A stretch of DNA of 64,000 bases from Streptomyces diastatochromogenes (GCA_026913215.1 JAPTYK010000001.1:3596001-3660000), one strand, 5' to 3'; positions 25,236 through 33,375 are shown, numbered from the stretch's first letter. The notes: generated from the letters alone by a model not told the origin. Numbers and translations are program-made.

Positions 25236-26139
25236 CCGGTAGTCATCACCTCACGGCGTTAGGGTCCGAGACTGGCTGCAACCGGTCCGGGCCCTTCGTC
25301 GTGTGGTGCTCCGGTGAGTCTTTGACTTATGTCCACCGCAGTACCCACACCGTAGCGCACTCATCAGTACGCTCCCAGATTCGGGTCCGATTCCGTGCTC
25401 CATTTCGGGGATCCATTTCGGACATCGTCACTGCATGTGACAGTCCACCGCTCAGATACGGGCAGTGCTTGAGGCAGCTGTTACAGGTTTCTCTACCTCA
25501 TCAAGGCACCCGCCGCGCACGGCGCGGCGCGCGCGGCCCGTCGCCCGGGCCTGCGCTCCTGTCTCCGCCCCGCTCCAGCCCGGCCGCCGTCCGCACGCCT
25601 GACAGCTCGGGTTGATGGGTGGCGAACTCACGAGGTGGCCGAGGCGGTACGCGAGTGCGACTCAAGACGATGCCTCCGGCGGGGGCGCTCAGGCTCCGGG
25701 ATGGAGGGGCTTGGTGCGCGGGTGCCGGCCGGTGAGGTGTGGCGGTGGGGACTCCCATCCCGTCTGCCGTCGACCCAGGCAGAGCCGAGCAGACACGGCA
25801 CCGGGCGTCCAGGTCGTTCGTACAGTGGCGCGCTCCACCTGGACGCCCGGCACCGCGCCTGCTCCACGGTGTGTGGGTCGACGGCAGACGGGATGGGAGC
25901 TGGGGAAGCTACGTGGTTGCTCTCCGACAAGCGCATCCCGGCAAAGCCCTCTTGACGCAACCGGCATTGCACTGTGTACGCTGGCCACTACGGCAAGTCG
26001 TGTACGCCGATCCGCAAGCGCTCGTGCCCACGTCATGAACGCAGACGGTCAAGGTCCTCGGGGCCCACGATTAGCCTTTCGCCGTGGGATGTGACTGATC
26101 CGGCGAGTACGTGGGGCTTGCCGAGAATCGGAAACCACT
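25236..26139. other. 900-bp non-coding right-end region of element 2
   Basis: Short frames here lack ribosome sites and family resemblance. The one clear structure is the 148-bp hairpin at 25752-25899. Candidate home of the single-strand origin and/or the clt transfer locus. Confidence 0.5.
25752..25899. repeat. Long inverted repeat, candidate single-strand origin
   Basis: A perfect 26-bp outer arm (25752-25777 with 25874-25899; CTCCCATCCCGTCTGCCGTC...) encloses a 14-bp inner arm (CCGGGCGTCCAGGT, 25801-25814 with 25837-25850) and a 22-base loop. The segments between the arms also partly pair. No transposase is nearby. Rolling-circle elements need such a structure to prime lagging-strand synthesis. 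Confidence 0.65.
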
Positions 26140-26577
26140 GTGCCCAAGAACGGCAATTCAGCGCTGAAGAAGAAGGCCCGCTCGCTCGCAGCCTTTGAAG
26201 GCATCCCTTACAGCGCAGCGCTTGCTCGGCTCGCTTCTGAAGAGGGCTACTTCTCGTCGAGCCAGGCGACCGCGAGCCTGCTTCCTCGCGCTCATGACGC
26301 AACGGCTGCCAATGCCGATCTGGCAGGGCTGAGGCCCAACCAGCGGAGGCTGACCGAGATCGTCCGGCCCAAGCCCACCTACACGAGCGTCTTCGCCGAG
26401 ATCGCACGCTCCGAGCAGGCCCGGAAGAACGCCCTCGCCGAGATCATGCGGCCCAAGCCCACCTACACGAGCGTCCTCGGCGAGATCGCACGCTCCGAGC
26501 AGGCCCGGAAGAACGCCCTCGCCGAGATCATGCGGGGCGTTGTGTCGAACCAGCCTGGAAAGAAGGCAAGCGCCTAG
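26140..26577 (+). CDS. Repeat protein at the right end of element 2
   Basis: 145 residues from GTG 26140. The N-terminal part (KKKARSLAAFEGIPYSAALARLASEEG) resembles a short conserved motif found in many Streptomyces proteins of unknown role. The C-terminal half consists of two nearly identical 28-residue units (RPKPTYTSVxxEIARSEQARK...) preceded by a degenerate third (NQRRLTEIV). Strongly basic and helical. No signal peptide. It lies 144 bp from att3 in a cargo position. Possibly a nucleic-acid-binding or antitoxin-like protein; function unknown. Confidence 0.65.
   Translation: MPKNGNSALKKKARSLAAFEGIPYSAALARLASEEGYFSSSQATASLLPRAHDATAANADLAGLRPNQRRLTEIVRPKPTYTSVFAEIARSEQARKNALAEIMRPKPTYTSVLGEIARSEQARKNALAEIMRGVVSNQPGKKASA
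26365..26532 (+). repeat. 84-bp tandem duplication inside the repeat protein gene
   Basis: Units 26365-26448 and 26449-26532 differ at only a few bases and keep the frame (28 codons each). A recent in-frame duplication. Confidence 0.9.
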
Positions 26578-26593
26578 ACCGTCCCGCTTCCGC

Positions 26594-26640
26594 GTGCCAC
26601 GTACGTGCCAGTTAGAAGGGGGAACGCCGGTCAACCACGG
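26594..26640 (+). other. Right arm-type block of element 2
   Basis: GTGCCAC at 26594 and GTGCCAG at 26605 (11-bp period) start 127 bp left of the att3 core, followed by GAACGCCGGTCAACCACGG. The layout matches blocks at 31975 and 34444. Inferred integrase arm sites. Confidence 0.65.
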
Positions 26641-26720
26641 CAAGCGCTAGAAGCTACGAAGCCGCTCTTCGCGCCCCTAATTGCTGGTCAGCGCTGTATG
26701 GGTAGCTGAAAGATCGGTGA

Positions 26721-26764
26721 TTCCCAAGCTTATAGCGCGGGTTCGATTCCCGTCATCCGCTCTT
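26721..26764 (+). repeat. att core copy 3
   Basis: A perfect 44-bp copy marking the right end of element 2 and the left end of islet 3. Confidence 0.95.
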
Positions 26765-27302
26765 GAACGAAGCCCCAGGTCAGCGACCTGGGGCTTCGTC
26801 GTCGTCCGGGAAGTACCGCCCGACGGGGCTGCGGCGTGGGGAGTTCGGCGAGGAGGATCTCGGCGGCCTGGGTGACATTGTCGGCGTGGACAGCGCGGGC
26901 CATGGCCGTGCGGGCGGCCTCGGGCGTCGTGGCGGGCGGGACGACCATGAGGGAGAAGTGGTCGTTGTCGCCGCGGGTGATCAGGACGGTGTCGTCGCCG
27001 ACGGGGAAGGAGTCGAGGTGTACGACCCGGTCGTCGACGGTCAGGCGAGTGGGGATGTCGTTCCAGGCGGAGGCGTCCAGGCCGACTCGGGTGATGGGCC
27101 CGAGGTGTTCGGTCAGGGCGGTGATCAGCGGGGGGATCTCCCGTTCGACGTCGCGCGAGCGCGGCCACCACGCGCCGTCGAGGAGGCTCTGCCGGGACCC
27201 TGTCGTCTCCAGCCGGAGCAGCGCGGTGCCCGGTCCGACGGCCCGGTGGACCTCGTCCGGCAGGAGGCGTGACGGCATGTGGGGAATGCCTGTGTCGGCC
27301 AT
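26730..27302 (-). CDS. DUF5994 family protein, 3' end fused to att site
   Basis: It starts MADTGIPHMPSRLLPDEVHR. Conserved features: RLETTGSRQSLLDGAWWPRSRD (residues about 25-50), ITRVGLDASAWNDIPTRLTVDDRVVHLDSF and FSLMVVPPATTPEAARTAMARAV. These match DUF5994 proteins of Streptomyces, of unknown function. The frame has no stop of its own before the att core; the last 25 or so residues (…MTGIEPAL) are encoded by the terminator and tRNA-derived sequence. The true C-terminus was therefore probably lost or replaced by recombination at att3, unless a base is missing near 26810. A second DUF5994 gene lies at 29386. Confidence 0.75.
   Translation of the reverse strand: MADTGIPHMPSRLLPDEVHRAVGPGTALLRLETTGSRQSLLDGAWWPRSRDVEREIPPLITALTEHLGPITRVGLDASAWNDIPTRLTVDDRVVHLDSFPVGDDTVLITRGDNDHFSLMVVPPATTPEAARTAMARAVHADNVTQAAEILLAELPTPQPRRAVLPGRRRSPRSLTWGFVQERMTGIEPAL
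26769..26797 (+). terminator. att3-associated terminator hairpin
   Basis: A 13-bp perfect stem GAAGCCCCAGGTC with its complement around the loop AGC. Confidence 0.7.
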
Positions 27303-27524
27303 GGTCGGTCCGCCCGTCCACGGGTGGTGCCGCTGCCGCCCGAACCGGTGCCACGGCGGACGCCGGGCCGGCGGGCGGGGCGACGGCCCCGTTCTTTCAC
27401 CGTACTCCGGGAGGCCGCGCGGACGCGCCGCCCTCCGCCGGGGACCGGTCGGCACCGGCGGCTTCGGACGTACCGTGGACGTACCGAGGCATGCCCGCTC
27501 CGGGCGTGCGCGGGCGGGTCGCCG

Positions 27525-27818
27525 ATGGGAAAGGACGGTGCCGCCTTGGACCGCAACGAGCCGGAAGCCGAAGCCCTGCCGCCGCCGGGGTACGCCGAAG
27601 TCCGCATCGCCGCCGCCACCCCGGACGCCGCCCGGATGGTGGCCGATGTCCTCCGTCACTGCTTCGCCGGTGACGAGCAGCGCAGCTACCCCGCCCCCGG
27701 CGGAGGCACCCGCCTCCACCTCACCGTCGACACCGCCCACACCGCCGAACCGGCCCGGTCCTGGCTGGCCACCAGCAGGCCCCCGAGCGGCACGGGGCCC
27801 CACTCCCAGGAACCCTGA
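27525..27818 (+). CDS. Small conserved protein, paralogue A
   Basis: 97 residues from ATG 27525, or 90 from the TTG at 27546. The TTG equivalent is the likely start of the paralogue at 30261, and both have a purine site at similar distance. Core: YAEVRIAAATPDAARMVADVLRHCFAGDEQRSYP, then GGGTRLHLTVDTAHTAEPARSWLATSR. It reads like a small alpha/beta ferredoxin-like fold. About 60 percent identical to paralogue B. Divergent from the DUF5994 gene. Function unknown. Confidence 0.7.
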   Translation: MGKDGAALDRNEPEAEALPPPGYAEVRIAAATPDAARMVADVLRHCFAGDEQRSYPAPGGGTRLHLTVDTAHTAEPARSWLATSRPPSGTGPHSQEP

Positions 27819-27959
27819 CCAGGGGGCGGAGCCCACGGCGCGCGTGGCGGCCCCGGCCACCGCGGAGCATCCTGGAAGCCGCACCGCGATGCCGACGGAT
27901 CCGATCCGCCCCCGGCACCGGACCAGGGCGTTGCCCCGCCGCCCGCCTGGAGGCCCCGG

Positions 27960-29168
27960 ATGACCGTCGGACGCCACGAGGACGACCGGGACCCCGACCG
28001 CTCGGAGAGCTTCGGGGAGATGCTGGTGGGCGGGCTCTTGGACCACGCCCACGGGCTGCCGCCCGACCGGGTGGGACCCGCCCTCGCCGATGCGGTGGCC
28101 CGGATCGGGGGCCGCGAGGTGCGGATCCTGCTCCAGGACTACGGGCAGCGGAATCTGGTCCCCCTCGCCGGGGACGGGCTGGAGGACGGCGATCCCCTGC
28201 CCATCGACGGTTCGGCGGCCGGCCGCTGCTTCCTCACCTCGCGCCCGGTCGAGAGGGCGCTGGCCGACGGGGTGCGGGTCCACGTCCCGCTGCTGGACGG
28301 CGGCGACCAGGCCGGCGTCCTCGTCGTCACCCTGGACGCGGTCGACGACGACGCCCGCCGCCTCCTGCGCAGGCTCGGCGCCCTGGCCGCCGCCACACTG
28401 CAGACCAAGAACGGCTACACCGACCTCTTCTTCCGCACCCGGCGCGGCGAACCGATGAGCGTCGCCGCCGAGATCCAGTGGTCGCTCCTGCCGCCGCTCG
28501 CCATGACGATGCCCCGCGTCGCCGTCGCAGGAGTCCTGGAACCCGCCTACGACGTGGCCGGAGACAGCTTCGACTACGCCCTGAACGGCGACATCCTCCA
28601 CCTCGCCATGATCGACGCCATGGGCCACGGCCTCGACGCGGCGACCATGGCGACCGTCGCCATCGGCGCGTACCGGCACGCCCGCCGCACCAGCGTCGAA
28701 CTCTCCGAGATCTACCTCTTCATGGACCGGGCCGTCGCCGAGCAGTTCGCCCCCGACCACTTCGTCACCGCCCAGATGCTGCGGCTCGACACCGGCACCG
28801 GCCGCCTCCAGTGGGTCAACGCCGGACACCCCGCCCCCATGCTGATCCGCGACCACCGCGTCGTACGCCGCCTGAACAGCCCCACCACCCTCCCCGTCGG
28901 CTTCGGCGGAGACCAGCCGCAAGTCAGCGAAGTGACGCTCGAACCCGGGGACCGGATCCTCTGCTTCACCGACGGCCTGATCGAGGAACACGAGAGCGGG
29001 CAGGAGGAGTTCGGCGAGGACCAGCTGATCAACTGGGTGAACCAGCTGGACAGGGCGGACCGGGAGGTGCACGCGGTGGCGCGGGACCTGTCCCACACCC
29101 TCAAGCGGGCACGTGGCGAGGCCACTTCGGACGACGCCACGCTCCTCCTGGTCGAGTGGCGCGGGTGA
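27960..29168 (+). CDS. PP2C/SpoIIE-type serine phosphatase
   Basis: 402 residues from ATG 27960 (TGGAGG site). The N-terminal 150 residues form a GAF-like module (VRILLQDYGQRNLVPLAGDGL, VHVPLLDGGDQAGVLVVTLD). The PP2C domain follows, with metal-binding Asp residues in YDVAGDSFDYAL, LAMIDAMGHGLDAATMA (about residue 220), RILCFTDGLIEEHE (about residue 340) and a final SDDATLLLVEW. Such phosphatases dephosphorylate STAS anti-anti-sigma factors in Streptomyces partner-switching; a STAS gene lies 2.1 kb away in the same islet. No membrane segments. Frame intact. Confidence 0.9.
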   Translation: MTVGRHEDDRDPDRSESFGEMLVGGLLDHAHGLPPDRVGPALADAVARIGGREVRILLQDYGQRNLVPLAGDGLEDGDPLPIDGSAAGRCFLTSRPVERALADGVRVHVPLLDGGDQAGVLVVTLDAVDDDARRLLRRLGALAAATLQTKNGYTDLFFRTRRGEPMSVAAEIQWSLLPPLAMTMPRVAVAGVLEPAYDVAGDSFDYALNGDILHLAMIDAMGHGLDAATMATVAIGAYRHARRTSVELSEIYLFMDRAVAEQFAPDHFVTAQMLRLDTGTGRLQWVNAGHPAPMLIRDHRVVRRLNSPTTLPVGFGGDQPQVSEVTLEPGDRILCFTDGLIEEHESGQEEFGEDQLINWVNQLDRADREVHAVARDLSHTLKRARGEATSDDATLLLVEWRG

Positions 29169-29345
29169 CGGAGGGACGTGCCGCGGGGTGAGGTCACCGA
29201 CGCCGACCGGGCGGATGCTCCCGGCCCGGGAAGTCGGCCGGACGGACACCACTCGTCCGCTCCCGGCGCGGAGTAGGCTGAAGGTACCGGGAGTAACTCG
29301 AACACCCGCTCCCACGCGGACGTCGTTTCCGGCGATCAAGACACT

Positions 29346-29367
29346 GGGCCGCCCTGCAGGGCGGCCC
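29346..29367 (+). promoter_or_regulatory. 22-bp perfect palindrome in the leader of DUF5994 gene 2
   Basis: GGGCCGCCCTGCAGGGCGGCCC ends 18 bases before the ATG. It could be a protein operator or an RNA hairpin that hides the ribosome site; no T-run follows. Confidence 0.5.
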
Positions 29368-29385
29368 GGAGACGGGTCCGCGATC

Positions 29386-29939
29386 ATGACCGCCACCCTC
29401 GCACCCTCGCATTCGGCGCGCCTTTCGCTGACGCCGAAGACCACACTCGCCGGTCTCCTGGACGGCGCCTGGTGGCCTCGCTCGCGTGACCTCGCCGCTG
29501 AGCTTCCGCCCCTGGTCGACGCGCTGGAAGAGCGCTTCGGACGCATCACACGGGTCACGGTGAACCCCACCCGCTGGCCCGTCGTCCCGCACAAGGTCGC
29601 CGTCGCCGGGCACACCGTGCACGTCGGCTGGTTCACCGAACAGGATCCCGACAAGATGATCCTGCTCTCCTACACCGTCGGCCGCGTCGACCTGCTGGTG
29701 ATACCGCCCGAGACCGAACCCGCCGCGCCACCCGGCTCATGGCGGCCGCCGCCGCCCCCGGCAGCGTACTCACCGCCGGTGTCCTGATGTCCGACGAAGC
29801 CGCGACCGGCCGCCGCATGCGCGACGCCCGCAGCAGCGAGGACGCCTGGGAGACGGACGGAGGAGCCGCCCTGCCGCCCCTCCGGCACCCGGTCGTCGGC
29901 GCGCGGATGATTCCGCTGCCGAAGAACACGCGGTGGTGA
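29386..29939 (+). CDS. DUF5994 family protein 2 (one frameshift)
   Basis: It starts MTATLAPSHSARLSLTPKTT and has the family core LAGLLDGAWWPRSRDLAAELPPLVDALEERFG and ITRVTVNPTRWPVVPHKVAVAGHTVHVGWF. As given it stops at 29787. Restoring one G near 29731 continues it as ATRLMAAAAAPGSVLTAGVLMSD and ends at 29939, the usual DUF5994 length of about 180 residues. It is clearly paralogous to the gene at 26730. Function unknown. Four bases before the next small ORF. Confidence 0.78.
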
Positions 29940-29943
29940 CGAC

Positions 29944-30153
29944 ATGGAGACCCTGATCGCACTCGCGGCCGTCGCCGTGCTGATCGCGCTCGGCACGCGC
30001 CTTGTCCACCGGCTCAACGCCCAGCACGACGCACGCATCGCCGCCCGCCACTACAGCGACCCCTTCCCGGCCATCTTCCGACCGCCCGGTCACAGCCCCC
30101 ACACGCCGACAGAGCAAGCCGCCCGCCGCAGGGCCACGGGCACCTGGCCCTGA
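29944..30153 (+). CDS. Small single-pass membrane protein
   Basis: 69 residues from ATG 29944. One hydrophobic helix (METLIALAAVAVLIALGTRLV) is followed by a basic, Pro/His-containing tail (RHYSDPFPAIFRPPGHSPH). It starts four bases after the corrected DUF5994 stop, so it is probably cotranscribed. No family recognised. Confidence 0.6.
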   Translation: METLIALAAVAVLIALGTRLVHRLNAQHDARIAARHYSDPFPAIFRPPGHSPHTPTEQAARRRATGTWP

Positions 30154-30260
30154 CCGCTCCAGAGACCACTCCTCCGACCGAAGGCCGCGGGTGGGGCACC
30201 CGACACCCGGGACAACCCACCCGCCGGCCTCTCGCTCGCCCGTGAAGGGACCACGCCCCT

Positions 30261-30526
30261 TGCACCGCACCGACACCGCGGCCCTGCCCTCGGCCGGACA
30301 GGCCGAGATCCGCATCGTCGCCGCCACCCCCGAAGCCGCCCGCGCGGTCGCCGAGGTGATCCGCCGCTCGTTCGCCGGGACGGAACAGCGCAGCTACCCC
30401 GTCCTCGACGGCGGCACCCGGCTCCACCTCACCGTCGACACCGAAACCGCCGCAGAGCCCGCCCGCTCCTGGCTCACCACCAGCAGATCGTCCCCTCTCA
30501 CCGGCACCCACGTCGACGAAGTCTGA
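30261..30526 (+). CDS. Small conserved protein, paralogue B
   Basis: 88 residues from TTG 30261 (AAGGGA ten bases upstream). AEIRIVAATPEAARAVAEVIRRSFAGTEQRSYP and GGTRLHLTVDTETAAEPARSWLTTSR align without gaps with paralogue A at 27525. The pair plus the pair of DUF5994 genes shows that a DUF5994/small-protein unit was duplicated around the PP2C gene. Function unknown. Confidence 0.7.
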
Positions 30527-30563
30527 GCGGAATCGGACCTTCACACGACGAAAGGACTCGGTC

Positions 30564-30836
30564 ATGGCCACACTCCACGAGCGACAGGGGTACCGCGAGC
30601 GGGTCCTGACCGCCCTCTACGAAGCCACCGAAGGCAACCGCCTCCTCGGCATCACGGGACGGAAGCTGCGCAACGACCTGCGCATCCCGGAGGAAGACCT
30701 GGCCGCCGCCTGCACCTACCTCACCGGCGAGGGCCTGATCACCGTCGACTGGGAACCGGGCAACACACCCGCGATGGTCTCCCTCACCCACCAGGGAATC
30801 CTCCGCATGGAGGCCGAGGAACAAGAGCGCGGCTGA
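30564..30836 (+). CDS. Winged-helix-like small protein
   Basis: 90 residues from ATG 30564 with an AAAGGA site. The sequence YRERVLTALYEATEGNRLLGITGRKLRNDLRIPEEDLAAACTYLTGEGLITVDWE has the helix-helix-wing pattern of small winged-helix domains, ending in an acidic helix (ILRMEAEEQERG). It probably binds DNA or a protein partner. Common as a conserved hypothetical protein in Streptomyces next to DUF5994-type genes, as far as I recall. Confidence 0.72.
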   Translation: MATLHERQGYRERVLTALYEATEGNRLLGITGRKLRNDLRIPEEDLAAACTYLTGEGLITVDWEPGNTPAMVSLTHQGILRMEAEEQERG

Positions 30837-31083
30837 GCCGGACCACCCCGACGTCCCGCTCTCGCCCGGCCCGCCCGGCCGAGAAGTCGTACGATTGAAC
30901 ACGGATCGAGCACGCTCACGTGTGACGATCCGGAAGGGCGGCCCCGACGGAGTGAATGCGCCGGGGCCGTTGTGACGACCGCCGCCAGGCCCGCGCACCG
31001 GCGTCTCGGACGTGGCACCGGCCGGTACGTCGGTGCCCGTCGTCCTCGCGACGCCAGTCAGCGCCGGCCCTGAGATCCGCCGT

Positions 31084-31111
31084 CGGGGCCCGCGCGCTGT
31101 CGCGGGCCCCG
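31084..31111. terminator. Bidirectional terminator hairpin
   Basis: CGGGGCCCGCG pairs perfectly with CGCGGGCCCCG around GCTGTC-like loop bases. It lies between the rightward small genes and the leftward STAS unit, placed to end both. Confidence 0.7.
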
Positions 31112-31125
31112 ACCCCTTCCGTCGT

Positions 31126-31296
31126 CTATTGCATGACGCAGAGGAGCGGGGGCGCCAGGCGGCAGTGGATCAGAGTCCTGCGAGGTGCGGGTCGCGGAGG
31201 CGGGGCGGGACGGCGGTGCCCTGGTTCGCGCGGTTCCCCGTGTGCGAGGAGAACCGCTGCGAGCATCGGGACGCAGGTCAGGAGCAGGAACGTCAT
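31126..31296 (-). CDS. 56-residue membrane-anchored peptide coupled to the STAS gene
   Basis: ATG 31296 overlaps the STAS stop as ATGA. The peptide begins with a hydrophobic helix (MTFLLLTCVPMLAAVLLAHG) and continues with a Pro/Arg-rich tail. Translational coupling is the main support; composition alone would be doubtful. No family recognised. Confidence 0.5.
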   Translation of the reverse strand: MTFLLLTCVPMLAAVLLAHGEPREPGHRRPAPPPRPAPRRTLIHCRLAPPLLCVMQ

Positions 31297-31715
31297 GACC
31301 GGCCTGCCGCCGTCAGGGAGCCTGGATGGGCCCGCTGCCGTCGTGCTGGTGCAACGGCGTTCAGAAGGTGCTGAACGGCCCGGGAGGGGTTCGCGAGTCT
31401 GAGACGGCGTCCCTGCTGGGGCCACCAGTCGAGGACGGCCAGGAAGCCGGAGTCGCAGAAGGTGACCCGGGAGGCGTCCAGGACGAGCCCGGTGCAGCCG
31501 TCGTCGGCCGCCGAGGCCAGCAGTGCCCGCAGCGGGGCGGCGCTGAAGTGGTCGATCTCTCCGGCGAGGCGGACGACCAGGGTGGTGCCGAGGGTGGTGC
31601 AGGAGTCGACGACTATGACGCCGGGCGCGGTGTCCGCGCCCGAGTCGTGCACGACGGGAGGAGCGGGGGTGGCGAGAGCGGCGGACAGTATCGGTGCGGC
31701 GCTTGAAGTACTCAC
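31293..31715 (-). CDS. STAS-domain anti-anti-sigma factor-like protein
   Basis: 140 residues from GTG 31715. After a 40-residue Ala/Pro lead comes the STAS fold: LVVRLAGEIDHFSAAPLRALLA, then GLVLDASRVTFCDSGFLAVLDWW, where the serine in CDSG is the position phosphorylated by anti-sigma kinases. These proteins release stress sigma factors when dephosphorylated. The PP2C gene at 27960 is a plausible partner in the same islet; no kinase gene is present, so a chromosomal RsbW-like kinase would be needed. Confidence 0.85.
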   Translation of the reverse strand: MSTSSAAPILSAALATPAPPVVHDSGADTAPGVIVVDSCTTLGTTLVVRLAGEIDHFSAAPLRALLASAADDGCTGLVLDASRVTFCDSGFLAVLDWWPQQGRRLRLANPSRAVQHLLNAVAPARRQRAHPGSLTAAGRS

Positions 31716-31974
31716 GTCCCCATCAACGCCTCCCGCCCGGGGACGGGGAACGAGTCACGCGACCCTTTCACCCCATGTGACCAGCACTGATCCCCGACAA
31801 GGGGGAAAGATTCCACCCGAACGAGGCAGGCGGACGTCCATGACGCGACCGCTGTCCTCCGCAATCGCCGCGACAGCGCCCCGAGTGGGAGCGGCTGTGA
31901 GGGGGAGCGTCTCCCCGGGCACCCTGCGACTGGAGACCTCGATGGACCGTGGACTTCGACTGGAGACCCGTCGC
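31716..31974. other. Intergenic region before the islet 3 right end
   Basis: No supported gene. It contains a 12-bp direct repeat CGACTGGAGACC at 31927 and 31957 (30-bp spacing), just left of the arm-type block. Short frames lack ribosome sites. Confidence 0.4.
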
Positions 31975-32021
31975 GTGCCCCATCCGTGCCCTTCAAGGCG
32001 GTGAACAGCGGTCACCAGGGG
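31975..32021 (+). other. Right arm-type block of islet 3
   Basis: GTGCCCC at 31975 and GTGCCCT at 31986 (11-bp period), then GCGGTGAACAGCGGTCACC. It starts 129 bp left of the att4 core and is closely similar to the block at 34444. Confidence 0.6.
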
Positions 32022-32103
32022 GGCGGGCGGAACCCCTCGGAACACGCTGCGAAGATGCTTGCCCGCAGGTCAGAGGCCATGTGGGCGACCAAGGCGACGG
32101 TGA

Positions 32104-32147
32104 TTCCCAAGCTTATAGCGCGGGTTCGATTCCCGTCATCCGCTCTT
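32104..32147 (+). repeat. att core copy 4
   Basis: A perfect 44-bp copy; the next bases are CTACGAAG instead of GAACGAAG, as in copy 5 only. Confidence 0.95.
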
Positions 32148-32151
32148 CTAC

Positions 32152-32180
32152 GAAGGCCCAGGTCAGCGGCCTGGGCCTTC
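32152..32180 (+). terminator. att4-associated terminator hairpin
   Basis: GAAGGCCCAGG with CCTGGGCCTTC around a seven-base loop, followed by GTCGTTGTCT. Confidence 0.7.
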
Positions 32181-32420
32181 GTCGTTGTCTAGACCTCTCT
32201 AGACCTCTCGGAGCCGCCTGCCATTCGCGTCCCCTACGGGCCCTCATGCGGCGTCCGGTCGCAGCCAGCGGCTCGGCCGACGACTCCCGCCGGGCAACGC
32301 ACCGCTCGACAGCGCATGCCGAGGATCAAACAGGGCGGGTGGCCGTGTCACGGTGATGCGATCCGGCTACCCGGCCAAGACGACGCCTGAATCCCACAGT
32401 CACGGGCCGACGTAGAGGAC

Positions 32421-33095
32421 ATGTCGCAGCCCTCCGCACCGCGCAAGACCCTCGGTCGGCCGCCCCGCATCTCCCGCGAGGAGGTCGTCGAGAAGGCCCG
32501 CCGGATCGTGACGGAGGAAGGTGTGGACCGGCTGACCATGCGGCGGCTGGCCACGGAGATCGGCAGTACGCCGATGGCGCTCTACCATCACCTCCGCGAC
32601 AAGGAGGAACTGCTCGTCCTGCTGCTGGACGACTACACCGCGCGGACGCTGCACCGGCCCGAACTGCCGGCCCACCCCCGCGAGCGGGTCGTCGCCTCCG
32701 CCACTGCGATCCACGAAGTCCTCGCCGCCTGCCCGTGGATCGTGGAAGTGCTGACCGCCGACGCCCTGATGTCCACGTCCGCGCTGTGGTTCGTCGAACA
32801 GATCGTCGACGGCCTGGTCGGGTGCGGGCTGACCCCCGAGCAGGCCGTGCACGGCTACCGCGCGATCTGGTACTACACGGCCGGAGAGATCACCGTCCGA
32901 ACGACAGCGGCCCGTCGGCGCGCAGGCGACGACCGCGCGACCTACCGGGAGCAGGTCTTCGCCGACCTCGATCCGGGCGAACTTCCCCGCCTGGCACAGG
33001 TCGCGGACCGCTGGACGTCGCTGACCACCCAGGACACCTGTCTGGACGGGCTTCGAACCCTGGTGAACGGCCTCCTGGCCGCAGGGGCGCCCTGA
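32421..33095 (+). CDS. TetR-family transcriptional regulator
   Basis: 224 residues. The N-terminal HTH includes ISREEVVEKARRIVTEEGVDRLTMRRLATEIGSTPMALYHHLRDKEELL (residues about 16-65), a standard TetR DNA-binding domain. The rest is helical ligand-binding domain (TetR_C type), ending DTCLDGLRTLVNGLLAAGAP. No divergent transporter or enzyme gene is nearby, so its target is unclear. A 3' fragment of a second, about 75 percent similar tetR lies just beyond att5. Start ATG 32421; frame intact. Confidence 0.88.
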   Translation: MSQPSAPRKTLGRPPRISREEVVEKARRIVTEEGVDRLTMRRLATEIGSTPMALYHHLRDKEELLVLLLDDYTARTLHRPELPAHPRERVVASATAIHEVLAACPWIVEVLTADALMSTSALWFVEQIVDGLVGCGLTPEQAVHGYRAIWYYTAGEITVRTTAARRRAGDDRATYREQVFADLDPGELPRLAQVADRWTSLTTQDTCLDGLRTLVNGLLAAGAP

Positions 33096-33375
33096 GGAAA
33101 CAGCGCCCGGGTGGAAGGCTTCGACGCGGTCGGGTCCGTGCCACTACGTGCCAGCAGGTGCGGTCGCCGGCGCTCGACAACGGTTCCGCGAACAACCTCG
33201 CCGCAGCCGAGTCTCGCTGCCCGCCTGCATTGTTTCGCCGGAGGCTCCGTATGAGCCATCTGACCTGCACCTACGCCGTCACGCTCGACAGTGCGGCCCG
33301 GCAGAAGCTCTGAGCCGGGGATTCCCTGTGCCGGAATCACCCGGCCGCCTCACCTTCCTGCGGAATAATCAAGGC

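Larger units (their letters stand above)
26765..32147. mobile_element. Islet 3: integrase-less segment between att3 and att4
   Basis: 5.4 kb bounded by perfect att cores, keeping a right arm-type block (31975) but no int, xis, rep or tra gene. Cargo: two DUF5994 proteins, two paralogous 90-residue proteins, a PP2C phosphatase, a winged-helix protein and a STAS protein. Either a decayed element or a cis-mobilisable segment. Confidence 0.7.

Noticed and set aside
25301..26094. Several 75-160-codon frames in the element 2 right-end region
   Set aside because: Overlapping frames on both strands in low-complexity GC-rich DNA around a long palindrome; no ribosome sites or family resemblance.
26730..29654. 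974-codon frame on the minus strand
   Set aside because: Only its last 190 codons (DUF5994) are real; the rest is antisense to the PP2C and neighbouring genes.
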